From Streptococcaceae bacterium (GTDB lineage Bacteria > Bacillota > Bacilli > Lactobacillales > Streptococcaceae), in contig JAISYB010000084.1 of NCBI GenBank assembly GCA_031270215.1, forward strand, positions 1 through 24,972: DNA of 24,972 nt, in the 5' to 3' direction. The position numbers were made by a program, and so were the translations under genes. Positions within the stretch are counted from its first letter, which is position 1; each line of letters starts with the position of its first letter. This document shows positions 13,830 through 22,665 of the stretch, one piece after another. The notes under the pieces are model-generated. The model did no database searches, was not told the origin of the DNA, and saw only the letters and a program-made list of their open reading frames with translations.

Positions 13830-15329
13830 ATGTCAGACAAAATTCGTGTGCGTTATGCGCCAAGTCCAACAGGATTATTACATATAGGAAATGCTAGAAC
13901 AGCACTGTTCAACTACTTATTTGCTCGTCATTATGGTGGTGATTTTGTGATTAGAATTGAGGATACTGACCAAAAGCGTCAGGTTGAAGACGGTGAGCGT
14001 TCGCAATTAGAAAATTTAGCATGGCTCGGTATTGATTGGGATGAAAGTCCTAAAAATCCAGGGGCTTTCGGTCCTTATCGTCAATCAGAGCGACTTTCAA
14101 TTTATCAACCATTGATTGATGAGCTACTAAAAAAAGGTTTGGCATATGAGTCGTATCTGACCGAAGAAGAGCTTGCTGCACAAAGAGAAGAACAGGAAGC
14201 TCGTGGTGTGACACCGAAATATGTTGATGAATTTGCCGGTCTAACTGACGAAAAACGTGCGCAGGTGATTGAGAAAAAACGTGCAGCAGGTATTCAGCCT
14301 GTCATTCGTTTGAAGGTTCATGAAGCGGCAGTCTATCAATGGACAGACATGGTTAAGGGAGATATTAGCTTTGAAGGCGGGAATGTTGGTGGTGACTGGG
14401 TCATTCAAAAGCGGGACGGTATGCCAACGTATAATTTCGCTGTTGTTGTAGATGATCATTTGATGGAAATTACCCATGTTTTACGTGGGGACGATCACAT
14501 CGCAAATACGCCAAAGCAACTGATGGTTTACGAAGCGTTCGGCTGGAAGCCGCCAAAATTTGGGCATATGACTCTGATTATTAACTCACGGACAGGGAAA
14601 AAGCTTTCAAAGCGTGATACAGATACTTTACAGTTTATTGAGGATTATCGTGCAAAGGGATATTTGCCAGATGCTATTTTTAATTTTATTGCTCTTTTAG
14701 GTTGGAATCCGGGTGGAGAAGGAGAAATATTTACGCACGAGGAATTGATTCAGCTATTTGATGAAAAGCGCTTGGGGAAAGCACCGGCAGCTTTTGATCA
14801 AAAGAAGCTGGAGTGGATTAATAACCAATACATTAAAGCTAAAAGCACCGAGGCTATTTTTGAATTATCAAGACCCTTTCTAGTTGCCTCAGGACGTTTG
14901 GCTGAAACGCCTAGTGATGAAGAGCTTGAAAGTGCTAGACGCTTGGTCGCACTTTATCAGCCGCAGATGAGTTTTGCTGAGGAAATTATTGGCTTGACAG
15001 ATTTATTCTTCAAGGCGCATCCGACAGTGAGCCAAGAAGCAGCGGAGGTTTTGGCGGAGGATACGGTGCCTGTTGTTCTTAAGGTGTTTAAAGCTAAGCT
15101 AGAATCATTGCCAGATGTGGATTTTAAACGGGAAAATATCTTTCCTTTGATTAAAGAGGTGCAAAAAGCAACGGGCGTTAAGGGCAAAAATTTATTTATG
15201 CCTATTCGTATCGCAGTATCTGGAGAAATGCATGGTCCAGAGCTTCCGGATACGATTGCACTATTAGGAAAGAAAAAGGCGATTACTCACATTGAGAAGG
15301 TCTTAAGTGATTTAGAAAATGCAAACTAA
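13830..15329 (+). CDS. gltX: Glutamyl-tRNA synthetase
   Basis: A 499-residue class I aminoacyl-tRNA synthetase. The HIGH motif is HIGN at 18-21 within RYAPSPTGLLHIG, and the KMSKS motif is KLSKR at 258-262. The C-terminal helical anticodon-binding domain is complete and ends in the family pattern (GVKGKNLFMPIRIAVSGEMHGPELPDTIALLGKK). In most Gram-positives this enzyme charges both tRNA-Glu and tRNA-Gln, the latter then corrected by GatCAB. AAGGAGAAATAGACA precedes the ATG. Synteny with ispD-ispF is that of Bacillus; cysE/cysS, which often follow, are replaced here by dacA. Confidence 0.97.
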   Translation: MSDKIRVRYAPSPTGLLHIGNARTALFNYLFARHYGGDFVIRIEDTDQKRQVEDGERSQLENLAWLGIDWDESPKNPGAFGPYRQSERLSIYQPLIDELLKKGLAYESYLTEEELAAQREEQEARGVTPKYVDEFAGLTDEKRAQVIEKKRAAGIQPVIRLKVHEAAVYQWTDMVKGDISFEGGNVGGDWVIQKRDGMPTYNFAVVVDDHLMEITHVLRGDDHIANTPKQLMVYEAFGWKPPKFGHMTLIINSRTGKKLSKRDTDTLQFIEDYRAKGYLPDAIFNFIALLGWNPGGEGEIFTHEELIQLFDEKRLGKAPAAFDQKKLEWINNQYIKAKSTEAIFELSRPFLVASGRLAETPSDEELESARRLVALYQPQMSFAEEIIGLTDLFFKAHPTVSQEAAEVLAEDTVPVVLKVFKAKLESLPDVDFKRENIFPLIKEVQKATGVKGKNLFMPIRIAVSGEMHGPELPDTIALLGKKKAITHIEKVLSDLENAN

Positions 15330-15395
15330 AATTAAGCGATGTTCAGGCGTCCTAACGGGTAAAAATGGCTAAAAATCGTAAATAAGGGAGAAATT

Positions 15396-16679
15396 GTGAA
15401 AAAATTTGGAGCGATGATGATTGCCTTAGTCATTTTACTAGGGTTGAGCTTGCGGGTAGATGTTATTACGGCAAAGGCGGACAGCTTTGATGTATCAGCT
15501 CAAGCGGCGATTGCGATAGATAGTGACACAGGGAAGATATTTTATACGAAGGACGAAAATACTAAACGTGGAATTTCTAGTATTACGAAAATTTTAACTG
15601 CCTATATGACCTATCAGGCTGTTGCACAGAAGAAATTAAAATGGGATGACGAGGTGGTAATTAGCGATTATTCCTACCGACTATCGCAAAACATGGAATT
15701 GTCGGGTGTGCCATTTATTGCAGGGAAAAAATATACAGTTAAAGAGTTGCTAAATGCGGCACTAGTTGCATCAGCGAACTCAGCAGCGGTTTCCTTGGCG
15801 GAGAAAATTGCAGGAAGTGAGCCAAATTTTGTCGATATGGCAAAGGCTCAGCTTAAAAAATGGGGGATTGACCAACCGCATTTAGTTAATGCCTCTGGCT
15901 TAAATAATGAATATCTGGGAGAAGACATCTATCCGGGTAGTGCCAGCGATGATGAAAACCAACTGAGCGCTAAAGATATAGCGATTATTGCTAGGCATTT
16001 AATTAATGATTATCCAGAGGTTTTGGAGATTACTAAGCAAACGACTGCCTCTTGGGACGATACAACAATGCAAACTTGGAATTGGATGTTGCCAGATATG
16101 GCAGCTTACCGCGAGGGAGTAGACGGCTTAAAGACGGGGACAACGGAGCTTGCTGGGCAATGCTTTGTTGGAACGATAAAAGAGGGCAATGTCCGCTTAA
16201 TTACTGTCGTTTTAAATGCAGAGAATACCGACACAGATGCTGCGGCACGTTTTACAGCAACCAATCAGTTGATGGATTACGTCCTTGATAATTGGAGTCG
16301 TCAAATAATCGTGAAAAAAGGTGTGCAGGTTAAAGGAGTCAAGGCGATGCGTGTGGCTGATGGAAAGCGCAAAAAAGTTTCGCTTGTTGCCTCAACTGAT
16401 TTTAAAGGCTGGCTCAGAAATGATTGGACTCTTACGGATTATCAAGCAACATTCACACCAATCAATTCAAAACAGGGCTTGATTGCCCCAATTACTGCCG
16501 AAAAAACTGAGGCAGGAAGTGCCGTAATTAAGATGAAAGACGATAGTTTAGGCTATCTAGATGCTAAAAATACCGAGGTCAATCAAGTTATTATGGTTGC
16601 AAAAACGGATGTTGCTAAGGAAAATTTCATTCGAGTTGCCATTAATCACTTTATCAATTGGGTCAACGAAAAGTTATAA
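15396..16679 (+). CDS. dacA: Serine-type D-Ala-D-Ala carboxypeptidase (DacA/PBP5 family)
   Basis: A 427-residue low-molecular-mass penicillin-binding protein that trims the terminal D-Ala from peptidoglycan stem peptides outside the membrane. A signal peptide covers about residues 1-28 (AKA before DS). The three active-site motifs are S62-x-x-K65 (SITK), S126-A-N128 and K246-T-G248. The C-terminal PBP5-like beta domain follows from about residue 300, and the last helix (FIRVAINHFINWVNEKL) is amphipathic, as used for membrane anchoring. The start is GTG with AAGGGAG 6 bases before. An imperfect terminator follows. Confidence 0.92.
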   Translation: MKKFGAMMIALVILLGLSLRVDVITAKADSFDVSAQAAIAIDSDTGKIFYTKDENTKRGISSITKILTAYMTYQAVAQKKLKWDDEVVISDYSYRLSQNMELSGVPFIAGKKYTVKELLNAALVASANSAAVSLAEKIAGSEPNFVDMAKAQLKKWGIDQPHLVNASGLNNEYLGEDIYPGSASDDENQLSAKDIAIIARHLINDYPEVLEITKQTTASWDDTTMQTWNWMLPDMAAYREGVDGLKTGTTELAGQCFVGTIKEGNVRLITVVLNAENTDTDAAARFTATNQLMDYVLDNWSRQIIVKKGVQVKGVKAMRVADGKRKKVSLVASTDFKGWLRNDWTLTDYQATFTPINSKQGLIAPITAEKTEAGSAVIKMKDDSLGYLDAKNTEVNQVIMVAKTDVAKENFIRVAINHFINWVNEKL

Positions 16680-16689
16680 ATGTTTGATT

Positions 16690-16713
16690 GCTCGTGTTTA
16701 ATCGCGAGCTTTT
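16690..16713 (+). terminator. Probable terminator after dacA
   Basis: GCTCGTG (16690-16696) pairs with CGCGAGC (16703-16709), with one G-U pair and a 6-base loop, followed by four T. The T run is short, so termination may be partial. Confidence 0.55.
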
Positions 16714-16739
16714 AGCCTTTAGCAGCAGGAGGTGGAACG

Positions 16740-17702
16740 ATGAAACTTGGAATGCGAACGATAAAAACGGTTATTAGTGCGACATTTGCTCTGCTGATTG
16801 CTAATCTGTTGCATTTAGAATTTGCACCGACTGCAGCGATTATTGCGATTTTAAGCGTGTCGAGCACCAAGAAATCAACCTTAAAAATTAGTATTTCCCG
16901 CGTGGTTAGCCTGAGTGTTGCACTTTTAATGGCAACTATTTTATTCAATACTTTGGGACATCATGCAGTTGTTTTTGGATTGTATTTGCTCTTATTCATT
17001 CCCTTATCGATGGAGCTTCAAGTAGAAGAAGGGATTGTTGTTAGTTCTGTATTGATTACTCACCTATTACTGAGTCCGCAGATTACAGGGCAGTTGATTG
17101 TTAACGAATATCTTTTGATGATTACTGGCGCAGGTCTTGCGACTTTGATAAATGTTTACATGCCTGATGTAACGCGAGTCTTGCGTCATAATCAGGAAAT
17201 TTTAGACAGTCGGATAAGAAATTTATCAATGGGTATTGTCACATCAGTTAGAAATAATCGGCGGCTAGATTTGCAGCGAGTAGAAGTCAGGGAATTGCTT
17301 GAGTTTACGGCAGACAATATCGAAAAATCAAGACAGGCTATGGAAAATCGAATTTTTTCATCAGAGCATTTTTATTTTGATTACTTTAGAATGCGCCAAA
17401 TGCAGCTGGTGATTTTCCAAGAAATCTTACAAGAATTGCATGAATTGACCATTCAACCCGAGTTCTTCTCAGGTCTTGCGAAACTATTTTTGGCGCTTGC
17501 CAAGACTTTTGATAAGGATAATGATGCGCAACATCTTTCAATCATGGTGTCAGAGGTCTTTGAGGAATATCGGCAAATGCCTCTGCCTAAGACGCGTGAA
17601 GAGTTTGAATTAAGGGCTCGGCTATATCGTATTTTACAATTAATCGAAACATTGATTGACATAAAGCGTGATTTTGTGGAAAATCGTTCAGTAAATAAGT
17701 AA
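16740..17702 (+). CDS. Aromatic acid exporter / FUSC-family membrane protein (DUF939-like)
   Basis: A 320-residue protein with two halves. Residues about 1-150 hold six hydrophobic helices starting with KLGMRTIKTVISATFALLIA, the ArAE_1 pattern found in Gram-positive YqjA-type proteins. Residues about 155-315 are soluble and helical (RNNRRLDLQRVEVRELLEFTADNIEKS), matching the ArAE_1 C-terminal domain. Relatives include FUSC-type transporters and exporters of aromatic acids, but the substrate in Gram-positives is not established. The start is ATG after AGGAGGTGG. It lies between dacA and prs without a functional link that I can see. Confidence 0.82.
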   Translation: MKLGMRTIKTVISATFALLIANLLHLEFAPTAAIIAILSVSSTKKSTLKISISRVVSLSVALLMATILFNTLGHHAVVFGLYLLLFIPLSMELQVEEGIVVSSVLITHLLLSPQITGQLIVNEYLLMITGAGLATLINVYMPDVTRVLRHNQEILDSRIRNLSMGIVTSVRNNRRLDLQRVEVRELLEFTADNIEKSRQAMENRIFSSEHFYFDYFRMRQMQLVIFQEILQELHELTIQPEFFSGLAKLFLALAKTFDKDNDAQHLSIMVSEVFEEYRQMPLPKTREEFELRARLYRILQLIETLIDIKRDFVENRSVNK

Positions 17703-17814
17703 TATTTCCAAAGATTTGCAGATGAATCGACTAATGATTTCGAGAAATTTGATAACTGTAGTCAGAAAAGGTTAAGAATTTTTGGAATAAATAAAAGAAT
17801 TGACTCATTCTCTA

Positions 17815-17843
17815 TTGAGAAATTAGGCAAAAAAAATTAGAAT
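17815..17843 (+). promoter_or_regulatory. Promoter of prs
   Basis: TTGAGA (17815-17820) and TAGAAT (17838-17843) are 17 bases apart, in an A-rich stretch. No PurR box was recognised. Confidence 0.6.
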
Positions 17844-17871
17844 AGAAGTATGTATGAAAATGGAGGATATG

Positions 17872-18843
17872 ATGTCAAATACTTATTCAGACCCAAGGTT
17901 AAAAATTTTTGCTTTGAATTCAAACAAAACATTGGCAACAAAAATCGCTGATTCAATCGGTGTTAAATTGGGAGAAATCAACGTCACCCAGTTTAGCGAC
18001 GGCGAGATTCAAGTTAATATTGAGGAAAGCGTTCGAGGCTCGCACATTTATATCATTCAGTCAACATCTGCGCCGGTCAATGATAATCTGATGGAAGTTT
18101 TAATCACGATTGATGCGTTAAAGCGCGCTAGTGCCGCTTCGGTTAATGTTGTTATGCCGTATTATGGCTATGCTCGTCAAGATAGAAAAGCGCGCGCACG
18201 TGAGCCAATCACTGCAAAGCTTGTCGCAAATATGCTGACAATTGCTGGCGCTGATCGTCTGCTGACTCTTGATTTACACGCAGCACAAATTCAAGGCTTT
18301 TTTGATATTCCGGTCGATCATTTGATGGGTGCGCCGCTGATTGCTAACTATTTTGTTGAACAAGGACTTTACGGTAAAGACGTTGTGGTTGTTTCTCCTG
18401 ACCATGGCGGAGTGACAAGAGCAAGAAAGCTTGCGGAATTTTTAAAAGCCCCAATTGCAATTATTGATAAACGCCGTCCGAGAGCAAACGTTTCTGAGGT
18501 GATGAATATCATCGGTAATGTTTCCGGCAAAAAATGTGTGTTGATCGACGATATGATTGATACAGCAGGGACAATTACTCTGGCAGCTAATGCATTAAAG
18601 GAAAAAGGTGCAACTGAAATTTACGCTTCTTGTACGCATCCGGTTCTGTCTGGACCGGCATTAGATAGGATTACCGAGTCAGCAATCACTAACCTAGTTG
18701 TGACTGATACGATTAATTTGCCAAGAGAGAGGAAAATTGACAAAATTATAGAAGTTTCTGTCGGTGAATTGATTGGGGACGCTATTTTGCGGATTCATGA
18801 AAGCCGCCCACTCTCTCCATTATTTGAAAATCCAAACAGATAA
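17872..18843 (+). CDS. prs: Ribose-phosphate pyrophosphokinase (PRPP synthetase)
   Basis: 323 residues from ATG 17872. The frame is open back to 17854, but GGAGG (17862-17866) lies inside that extension and fits the later ATG with 5-base spacing (ATG 17869 is the alternative). The class I enzyme makes PRPP from ribose 5-phosphate and ATP for nucleotide, His and Trp synthesis. DLHAAQIQGFFDIPVDHL, SPDHGGVTRARKLAEFL and the PRPP loop VLIDDMIDTAGTI are all intact, as is the RQDRKARAREPI flexible loop. The gene is monocistronic, with its own promoter and a bidirectional terminator shared with the converging vanZ-like gene. Confidence 0.97.
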   Translation: MSNTYSDPRLKIFALNSNKTLATKIADSIGVKLGEINVTQFSDGEIQVNIEESVRGSHIYIIQSTSAPVNDNLMEVLITIDALKRASAASVNVVMPYYGYARQDRKARAREPITAKLVANMLTIAGADRLLTLDLHAAQIQGFFDIPVDHLMGAPLIANYFVEQGLYGKDVVVVSPDHGGVTRARKLAEFLKAPIAIIDKRRPRANVSEVMNIIGNVSGKKCVLIDDMIDTAGTITLAANALKEKGATEIYASCTHPVLSGPALDRITESAITNLVVTDTINLPRERKIDKIIEVSVGELIGDAILRIHESRPLSPLFENPNR

Positions 18844-18849
18844 AAATAA

Positions 18850-18880
18850 CCGAAGGTTCAATCTGAATCTTCGGCTTTTA
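18850..18880. terminator. Bidirectional terminator between prs and vanZ-like gene
   Basis: CCGAAG (18850-18855) pairs with CTTCGG (18869-18874), with a further GTTCA/TGAAT inner stem. TTTTA follows on the plus strand and TTATTTTTA on the minus strand. The stem overlaps the last codons of the minus-strand gene. Confidence 0.85.
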
Positions 18881-19472
18881 GTTTGTAATTGAAATGTAAT
18901 GAGAAAAGCTTGGAAAGTAATATGCCGCACAAGACACCGATTAAATTAGTTAGGATATCAATTACATCCAAAACGCCTAAGCTTAACCAGAATTGTAAGC
19001 ATTCAACCGTTAAAATTAAAACAAAGCTGAAAATAGATACAGTTAAGTAACGCATTTTATAGGCTAAAAACCAACCTAACGGTACGAATAAGACGATATT
19101 CATTACGAATTCAAAGGTGGTGTATTGCAAATCAATCCAAAAAAGTGAAAAGTCAAGGTTGATTCCCTTAATTCCGGGGCTTTTAAACAGTAAAAAAAAC
19201 ATAAGTGCTAAAAGATAGGCGACAAATTCAAAATAAATCAGTGTTTTGTTCAACTTATGCTGCAGAAGCTGATTTGAATTGATGAAAACAAGTATTGAAA
19301 AAAGAAGGATTAAACCATAGATGATTAGCTGATGGTCAAATTGCTCAAGCCGATTCATCCAAAGAACAGACTTGAAATAGATAAAGCCAACATGCTGATA
19401 TAATTTAATTAACCCTAAAAAACAGCTGAAAGCTAAGATACTACTAGTAATGCTGGAATTTTTTTTGCCCAT
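18858..19472 (-). CDS. VanZ-like family membrane protein
   Basis: A 204-residue protein with five or six hydrophobic helices. The C-terminal half carries the VanZ pattern: NIVLFVPLGWFLAYK, then TVECLQFWLSLGVLDVIDILTNLIGVLCGILL, which supplies the conserved Asn, Pro-Leu-Gly, Glu, Gln and Asp-x-x-Asp-x-x-x-Asn. VanZ of enterococcal glycopeptide-resistance clusters gives low-level teicoplanin resistance, but most chromosomal VanZ-like proteins have no known role and no van genes are near. The N-terminal part (to about residue 95) carries two additional helices. TAGGCGGT lies about 7 bases before the ATG. Its last codons lie within the shared terminator. Confidence 0.85.
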   Translation of the reverse strand: MGKKNSSITSSILAFSCFLGLIKLYQHVGFIYFKSVLWMNRLEQFDHQLIIYGLILLFSILVFINSNQLLQHKLNKTLIYFEFVAYLLALMFFLLFKSPGIKGINLDFSLFWIDLQYTTFEFVMNIVLFVPLGWFLAYKMRYLTVSIFSFVLILTVECLQFWLSLGVLDVIDILTNLIGVLCGILLSKLFSLHFNYKLKAEDSD

Positions 19473-19502
19473 AAAACGACCGCCTAATCAAGAGATAGCT
19501 CT

Positions 19503-19508
19503 ATTATA
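19503..19508 (-). promoter_or_regulatory. Extended -10 for the vanZ-like gene
   Basis: On the minus strand TATAAT is preceded by TGA (extended -10), 31 bases before the start codon. The -35 is weak. Confidence 0.45.
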
Positions 19509-19617
19509 TCAAGTAATTGCCGACTTGAAATGAGATTAACAATATTTAATTTTTTAATCTTATAAAGCGTTTGCCTTGAATCGTAAAAATTGGTGTGGTA
19601 GTATCGATTTGTACGAT

Positions 19618-20403
19618 TTACTTTGGATAAATAGCGAAGCGCTCCGCAATGATTGGAATAATTTGAACTGGGTTTTGATAAAAAGCACTTAAGGTTTGTG
19701 CATTAATAATGTCAAAACGGTTGCCCTGAGCAAAAATCTCGCCATCACGGATTAATAATATTCTTTGAAATATCTTGGTAATTTCTTCTGTATGATGAGT
19801 GACGTAGAGCAGAGTTGGTGCGTTGTCGAGTTTTGAAATGCGTGAAATCTGAGCTAACAAACGTTCTCTGGCAAAAAGGTCGAGTGCATTTGCCGGCTCG
19901 TCCAAAATCAAAATTTTAGGTTTAGCCATCAAAGCGCGTGCGATGAGGATAATTTGCCTTTCACCTTGAGAGAGCGTTTTGAAAGCTTTCCCAATTAAAT
20001 GCTCAGCATTTAGGAATTGAAGTAGAGCTTTGGCTTCGTCCAAATCGACTTTATTAGTTTGTTGGTAAATACCGATGCTAGCAAATTTGCCGGACAAAAC
20101 GATTACTTCGCTCGTTTCGCTGTGATAGAGTCGGTCAGTTAGATATGAGCTAACGACTCCGATTTTCTTTTTCAAGCTTGGGATATCAGTTTTTCCAAAT
20201 TGTTCGCCTAAAATGGTAATTTTGCCACAGGTTGGCCAGATGTCAGCGGTGATTAGTTTGAGTAATAAGCTTTTTCCGGCACCGTTTAAACCAAGGATTG
20301 CCCAATTTTCTTGAGGAGCAACCTGCCAGTTTATTTGATTAAGCAAGCGTTTTTCTAAGCGAGTATAAGTAACGTTTTCAAGTTTGATGATTGCTTTGTC
20401 CAT
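19618..20403 (-). CDS. ABC transporter ATP-binding protein, solitary
   Basis: 261 residues from ATG 20403, which has AGAAGGGAC about 7 bases upstream; seven extra in-frame codons further up lack such a site. Walker A is GLNGAGKS (38-45), the signature LSQGERQ (144-150), Walker B ILILDEP (164-170), and the H-loop VTHHTEEI. The order and the C-terminal RILLIRDGEIFAQG resemble YlmA/ModF-type cytoplasmic ATPases. The ATPase domain is complete, but no permease or binding protein lies beside it, so its transport partner, if any, is elsewhere or it acts alone. It is divergent from yceD. Confidence 0.85.
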   Translation of the reverse strand: MDKAIIKLENVTYTRLEKRLLNQINWQVAPQENWAILGLNGAGKSLLLKLITADIWPTCGKITILGEQFGKTDIPSLKKKIGVVSSYLTDRLYHSETSEVIVLSGKFASIGIYQQTNKVDLDEAKALLQFLNAEHLIGKAFKTLSQGERQIILIARALMAKPKILILDEPANALDLFARERLLAQISRISKLDNAPTLLYVTHHTEEITKIFQRILLIRDGEIFAQGNRFDIINAQTLSAFYQNPVQIIPIIAERFAIYPK

Positions 20404-20493
20404 ATTAATCGTCCCTTCTGACAATAAAAAGTTTGATATACTAAGGTGATATTACATTTATTGTAGCAGAGCTTGGGAGATGATTAAAATATT

Positions 20494-20522
20494 TTGACAT
20501 TTCTAATCTAATGTAAGAGAAT
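20494..20522 (+). promoter_or_regulatory. Promoter of yceD
   Basis: Consensus TTGACA (20494-20499) and GAGAAT (20517-20522) are 17 bases apart. Confidence 0.6.
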
Positions 20523-20543
20523 ATAGATAGGCGGAGGTGAAAG

Positions 20544-21089
20544 ATGAAATGGTCTCTTAGTGAATTAAAAAAACATCGTGGTCAACCGATTGCTTTTGAT
20601 CTTATATTGGATTTAAAATCAGAGATTATGGCAAGAAGCGGAGAAGTTTTAGATTTAACATCTGTAGCTGTCCAAGGTTCGATAGAAAGCGACGCTTTTA
20701 ATTACCTACTAAATTATCAAGTGAGCTATCAAATCACACTAGCTTCTTCGAGAAGTTTAACCCCAGTCGTCAGTAATGAGCACATCGAGGTTGCGGAGAT
20801 TTTTGTGACCAAGGACGTGTTTGACTCACTTAATCAAGAAGATGAGATGGTTTTGGTGCTTGAGAAAGATTTGATTGATTTAGATGAAAGCGTTTCGGAT
20901 AATATTTTACTTAATATTCCATCAAAAATCTTGACGCCTGATGAAGAAAAAGGCGAAGGATTTATCTCTGGAGAGTCGTGGGAAGTGTTGACAGAGCTTG
21001 ATTATCAACAAAAGCAACAAAGTAATCCGAAGAAAAATGCTTCACCATTTTCTAATTTGGACAAAATTTTTTCAGAAAATCCGAAATAA
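20544..21089 (+). CDS. yceD: YceD/DUF177 family protein
   Basis: A 181-residue soluble acidic protein. The family pattern is visible: an N-terminal strand-rich domain, then DLDESVSDNILLNIPSKILTPDEE, then SGESWEVLTELDY. YceD is linked to 23S rRNA accumulation and is usually followed by rpmF (ribosomal protein L32). Here rpmF is missing and gnd follows after 140 bases with its own promoter. The C-terminal 25 residues (QQKQQSNPKKNASPFSNLDK) are basic and likely disordered. The start has GGAGGTG at the right distance. Confidence 0.82.
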   Translation: MKWSLSELKKHRGQPIAFDLILDLKSEIMARSGEVLDLTSVAVQGSIESDAFNYLLNYQVSYQITLASSRSLTPVVSNEHIEVAEIFVTKDVFDSLNQEDEMVLVLEKDLIDLDESVSDNILLNIPSKILTPDEEKGEGFISGESWEVLTELDYQQKQQSNPKKNASPFSNLDKIFSENPK

Positions 21090-21092
21090 AGA

Positions 21093-21122
21093 TTGTCTTT
21101 TACCAAATGATTAAGATATAAT
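21093..21122 (+). promoter_or_regulatory. Promoter of the gnd-covR-covS operon
   Basis: TTGTCT (21093-21098) and TATAAT (21117-21122) are 18 bases apart. A second TATAAT at 21154-21159 lacks a clear -35 and could be an additional start. Confidence 0.55.
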
Positions 21123-21231
21123 AATAAAAGATAATTAATAACAAATAAAACGGTATAATCAATTTAATGATGATTTACTATTGAATTTGAGTTTTATTTA
21201 AATGATGGAAGCTAATTATCAGGAGGGAATA

Positions 21232-22656
21232 ATGAGTCAAGCGAATTTTGGCGTTGTGGGAATGGCCGTCATGGGAAAAAATCTAGCGTTAAACATTGAG
21301 TCTTATGGCTATCGAGTCGCTATTTTTAACCGAACAGGCACGAAAACTGAGGCAGTTATTGCCGAGTATCCAGAGAAGAATTTCGTTCCTGCATACACAG
21401 TTGAAGAATTTGTGACATCAATTGAAAAGCCACGCCGGATTATGCTAATGGTTCAAGCTGGCAAGGGAACAGATGCAACGATTCAGGCACTGCTGCCACA
21501 TCTTGATAAGGGAGATATACTGATTGATGGCGGAAACACTTTCTTCCAAGATACTATCCGTCGCAGTGAAATGTTGAATGAATCAGGAATCAATTTTATC
21601 GGAACAGGCGTTTCCGGTGGAGAAGAAGGCGCGTTAAAAGGTCCTTCGATTATGCCGGGCGGACAAAAAGAGGCATATGATTTGATTGCGCCGATTTTGG
21701 AAGAGATTTCGGCAAAAGCAGTTGAGGACGGCGCACCTTGTGTTACTTATATTGGTCCAAATGGTGCTGGACATTACGTAAAAATGGTTCACAATGGCAT
21801 TGAATATGGCGATATGCAGCTAATTGCAGAAAGCTATGATTTGCTAAAAAATATTTTAGGTTTGACTGTTGAAGAGTTAGCGGAAATTTTTAAGGAATGG
21901 AATCAGGGAGAACTTGATTCGTATCTGATAGAGATTACAGCAGACATTTTGACACGAATCGATGATGAAGGGACTGGTCGACCGATAATAGATGTGATAA
22001 AAGATGCTGCAGGTAATAAAGGGACAGGAAAATGGACGTCGCAAAGCGCGTTGGATTTAGGTGTGCCTCTGCCCTTAATTACTGAGTCAGTATTTGCTCG
22101 ATTTATTTCAGCATATAAGGATGAACGCGTAGCTGCAAGTAAGCTATTACCCAAGCCTGCGATTCAACCATATGATGGAGATAACAAAGAGCTGATTGAG
22201 AAAATCCGTCAAGCATTGTATTTCTCTAAAATTATGAGTTATGCGCAAGGTTTTGCTCAATTACGTGTAGCAAGTGAAGAGTATGATTGGAATTTGCCAT
22301 TTGCTGAAATTGCTAAAATATGGCGCGCAGGTTGCATTATTCGAGCGAGATTTTTGCAAAAGATTACGGATGCTTATGAAAAAGAAGGCAATCTAGCGAA
22401 TTTACTATTAGATGATTACTTTATTGAAATTACTAAAAAATATCATCAATCAGTTCGTGAAGTCGTAGCTTTATCAGTTCGTTCGGGTATTTCAGTTCCG
22501 ACATTCTCTAGTGCAATAGCTTACTTTGATGCTTATCGCAGTGAGAGATTGCCGGCAAACTTGATTCAAGCACAGCGTGATTATTTTGGGGCACACACTT
22601 ATCAAAGATTAGACAAAGACGGAACATATCATTATTCGTGGTATAACGAAGACTAG
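21232..22656 (+). CDS. gnd: 6-phosphogluconate dehydrogenase (decarboxylating)
   Basis: 474 residues from ATG 21232, which follows AGGAGGG by 6 bases; ten in-frame codons upstream lack a site. The enzyme oxidises 6-phosphogluconate to ribulose 5-phosphate and CO2 with NADP+. The N-terminal Rossmann loop is GVVGMAVMG. Substrate-binding segments are GTGVSGGEEGALKGPSIMPGG and GAGHYVKMVHNGIEYGDMQ, with the catalytic Lys in HYVKMVHNGIE. The C-terminus (AHTYQRLDKDG...HYSW) is typical. covR follows 9 bases after the stop. A gnd-response regulator pair is known in several Lactobacillales, and here both parts of the sensor system follow. Confidence 0.97.
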   Translation: MSQANFGVVGMAVMGKNLALNIESYGYRVAIFNRTGTKTEAVIAEYPEKNFVPAYTVEEFVTSIEKPRRIMLMVQAGKGTDATIQALLPHLDKGDILIDGGNTFFQDTIRRSEMLNESGINFIGTGVSGGEEGALKGPSIMPGGQKEAYDLIAPILEEISAKAVEDGAPCVTYIGPNGAGHYVKMVHNGIEYGDMQLIAESYDLLKNILGLTVEELAEIFKEWNQGELDSYLIEITADILTRIDDEGTGRPIIDVIKDAAGNKGTGKWTSQSALDLGVPLPLITESVFARFISAYKDERVAASKLLPKPAIQPYDGDNKELIEKIRQALYFSKIMSYAQGFAQLRVASEEYDWNLPFAEIAKIWRAGCIIRARFLQKITDAYEKEGNLANLLLDDYFIEITKKYHQSVREVVALSVRSGISVPTFSSAIAYFDAYRSERLPANLIQAQRDYFGAHTYQRLDKDGTYHYSWYNED

Positions 22657-22665
22657 GGGGTTATT

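Noticed and set aside
18858..19472. Glycopeptide-resistance cluster suggested by the VanZ-like protein
   Set aside because: No vanA, vanH, vanX or vanRS genes are present; VanZ-like proteins are common chromosomal genes without a resistance role.
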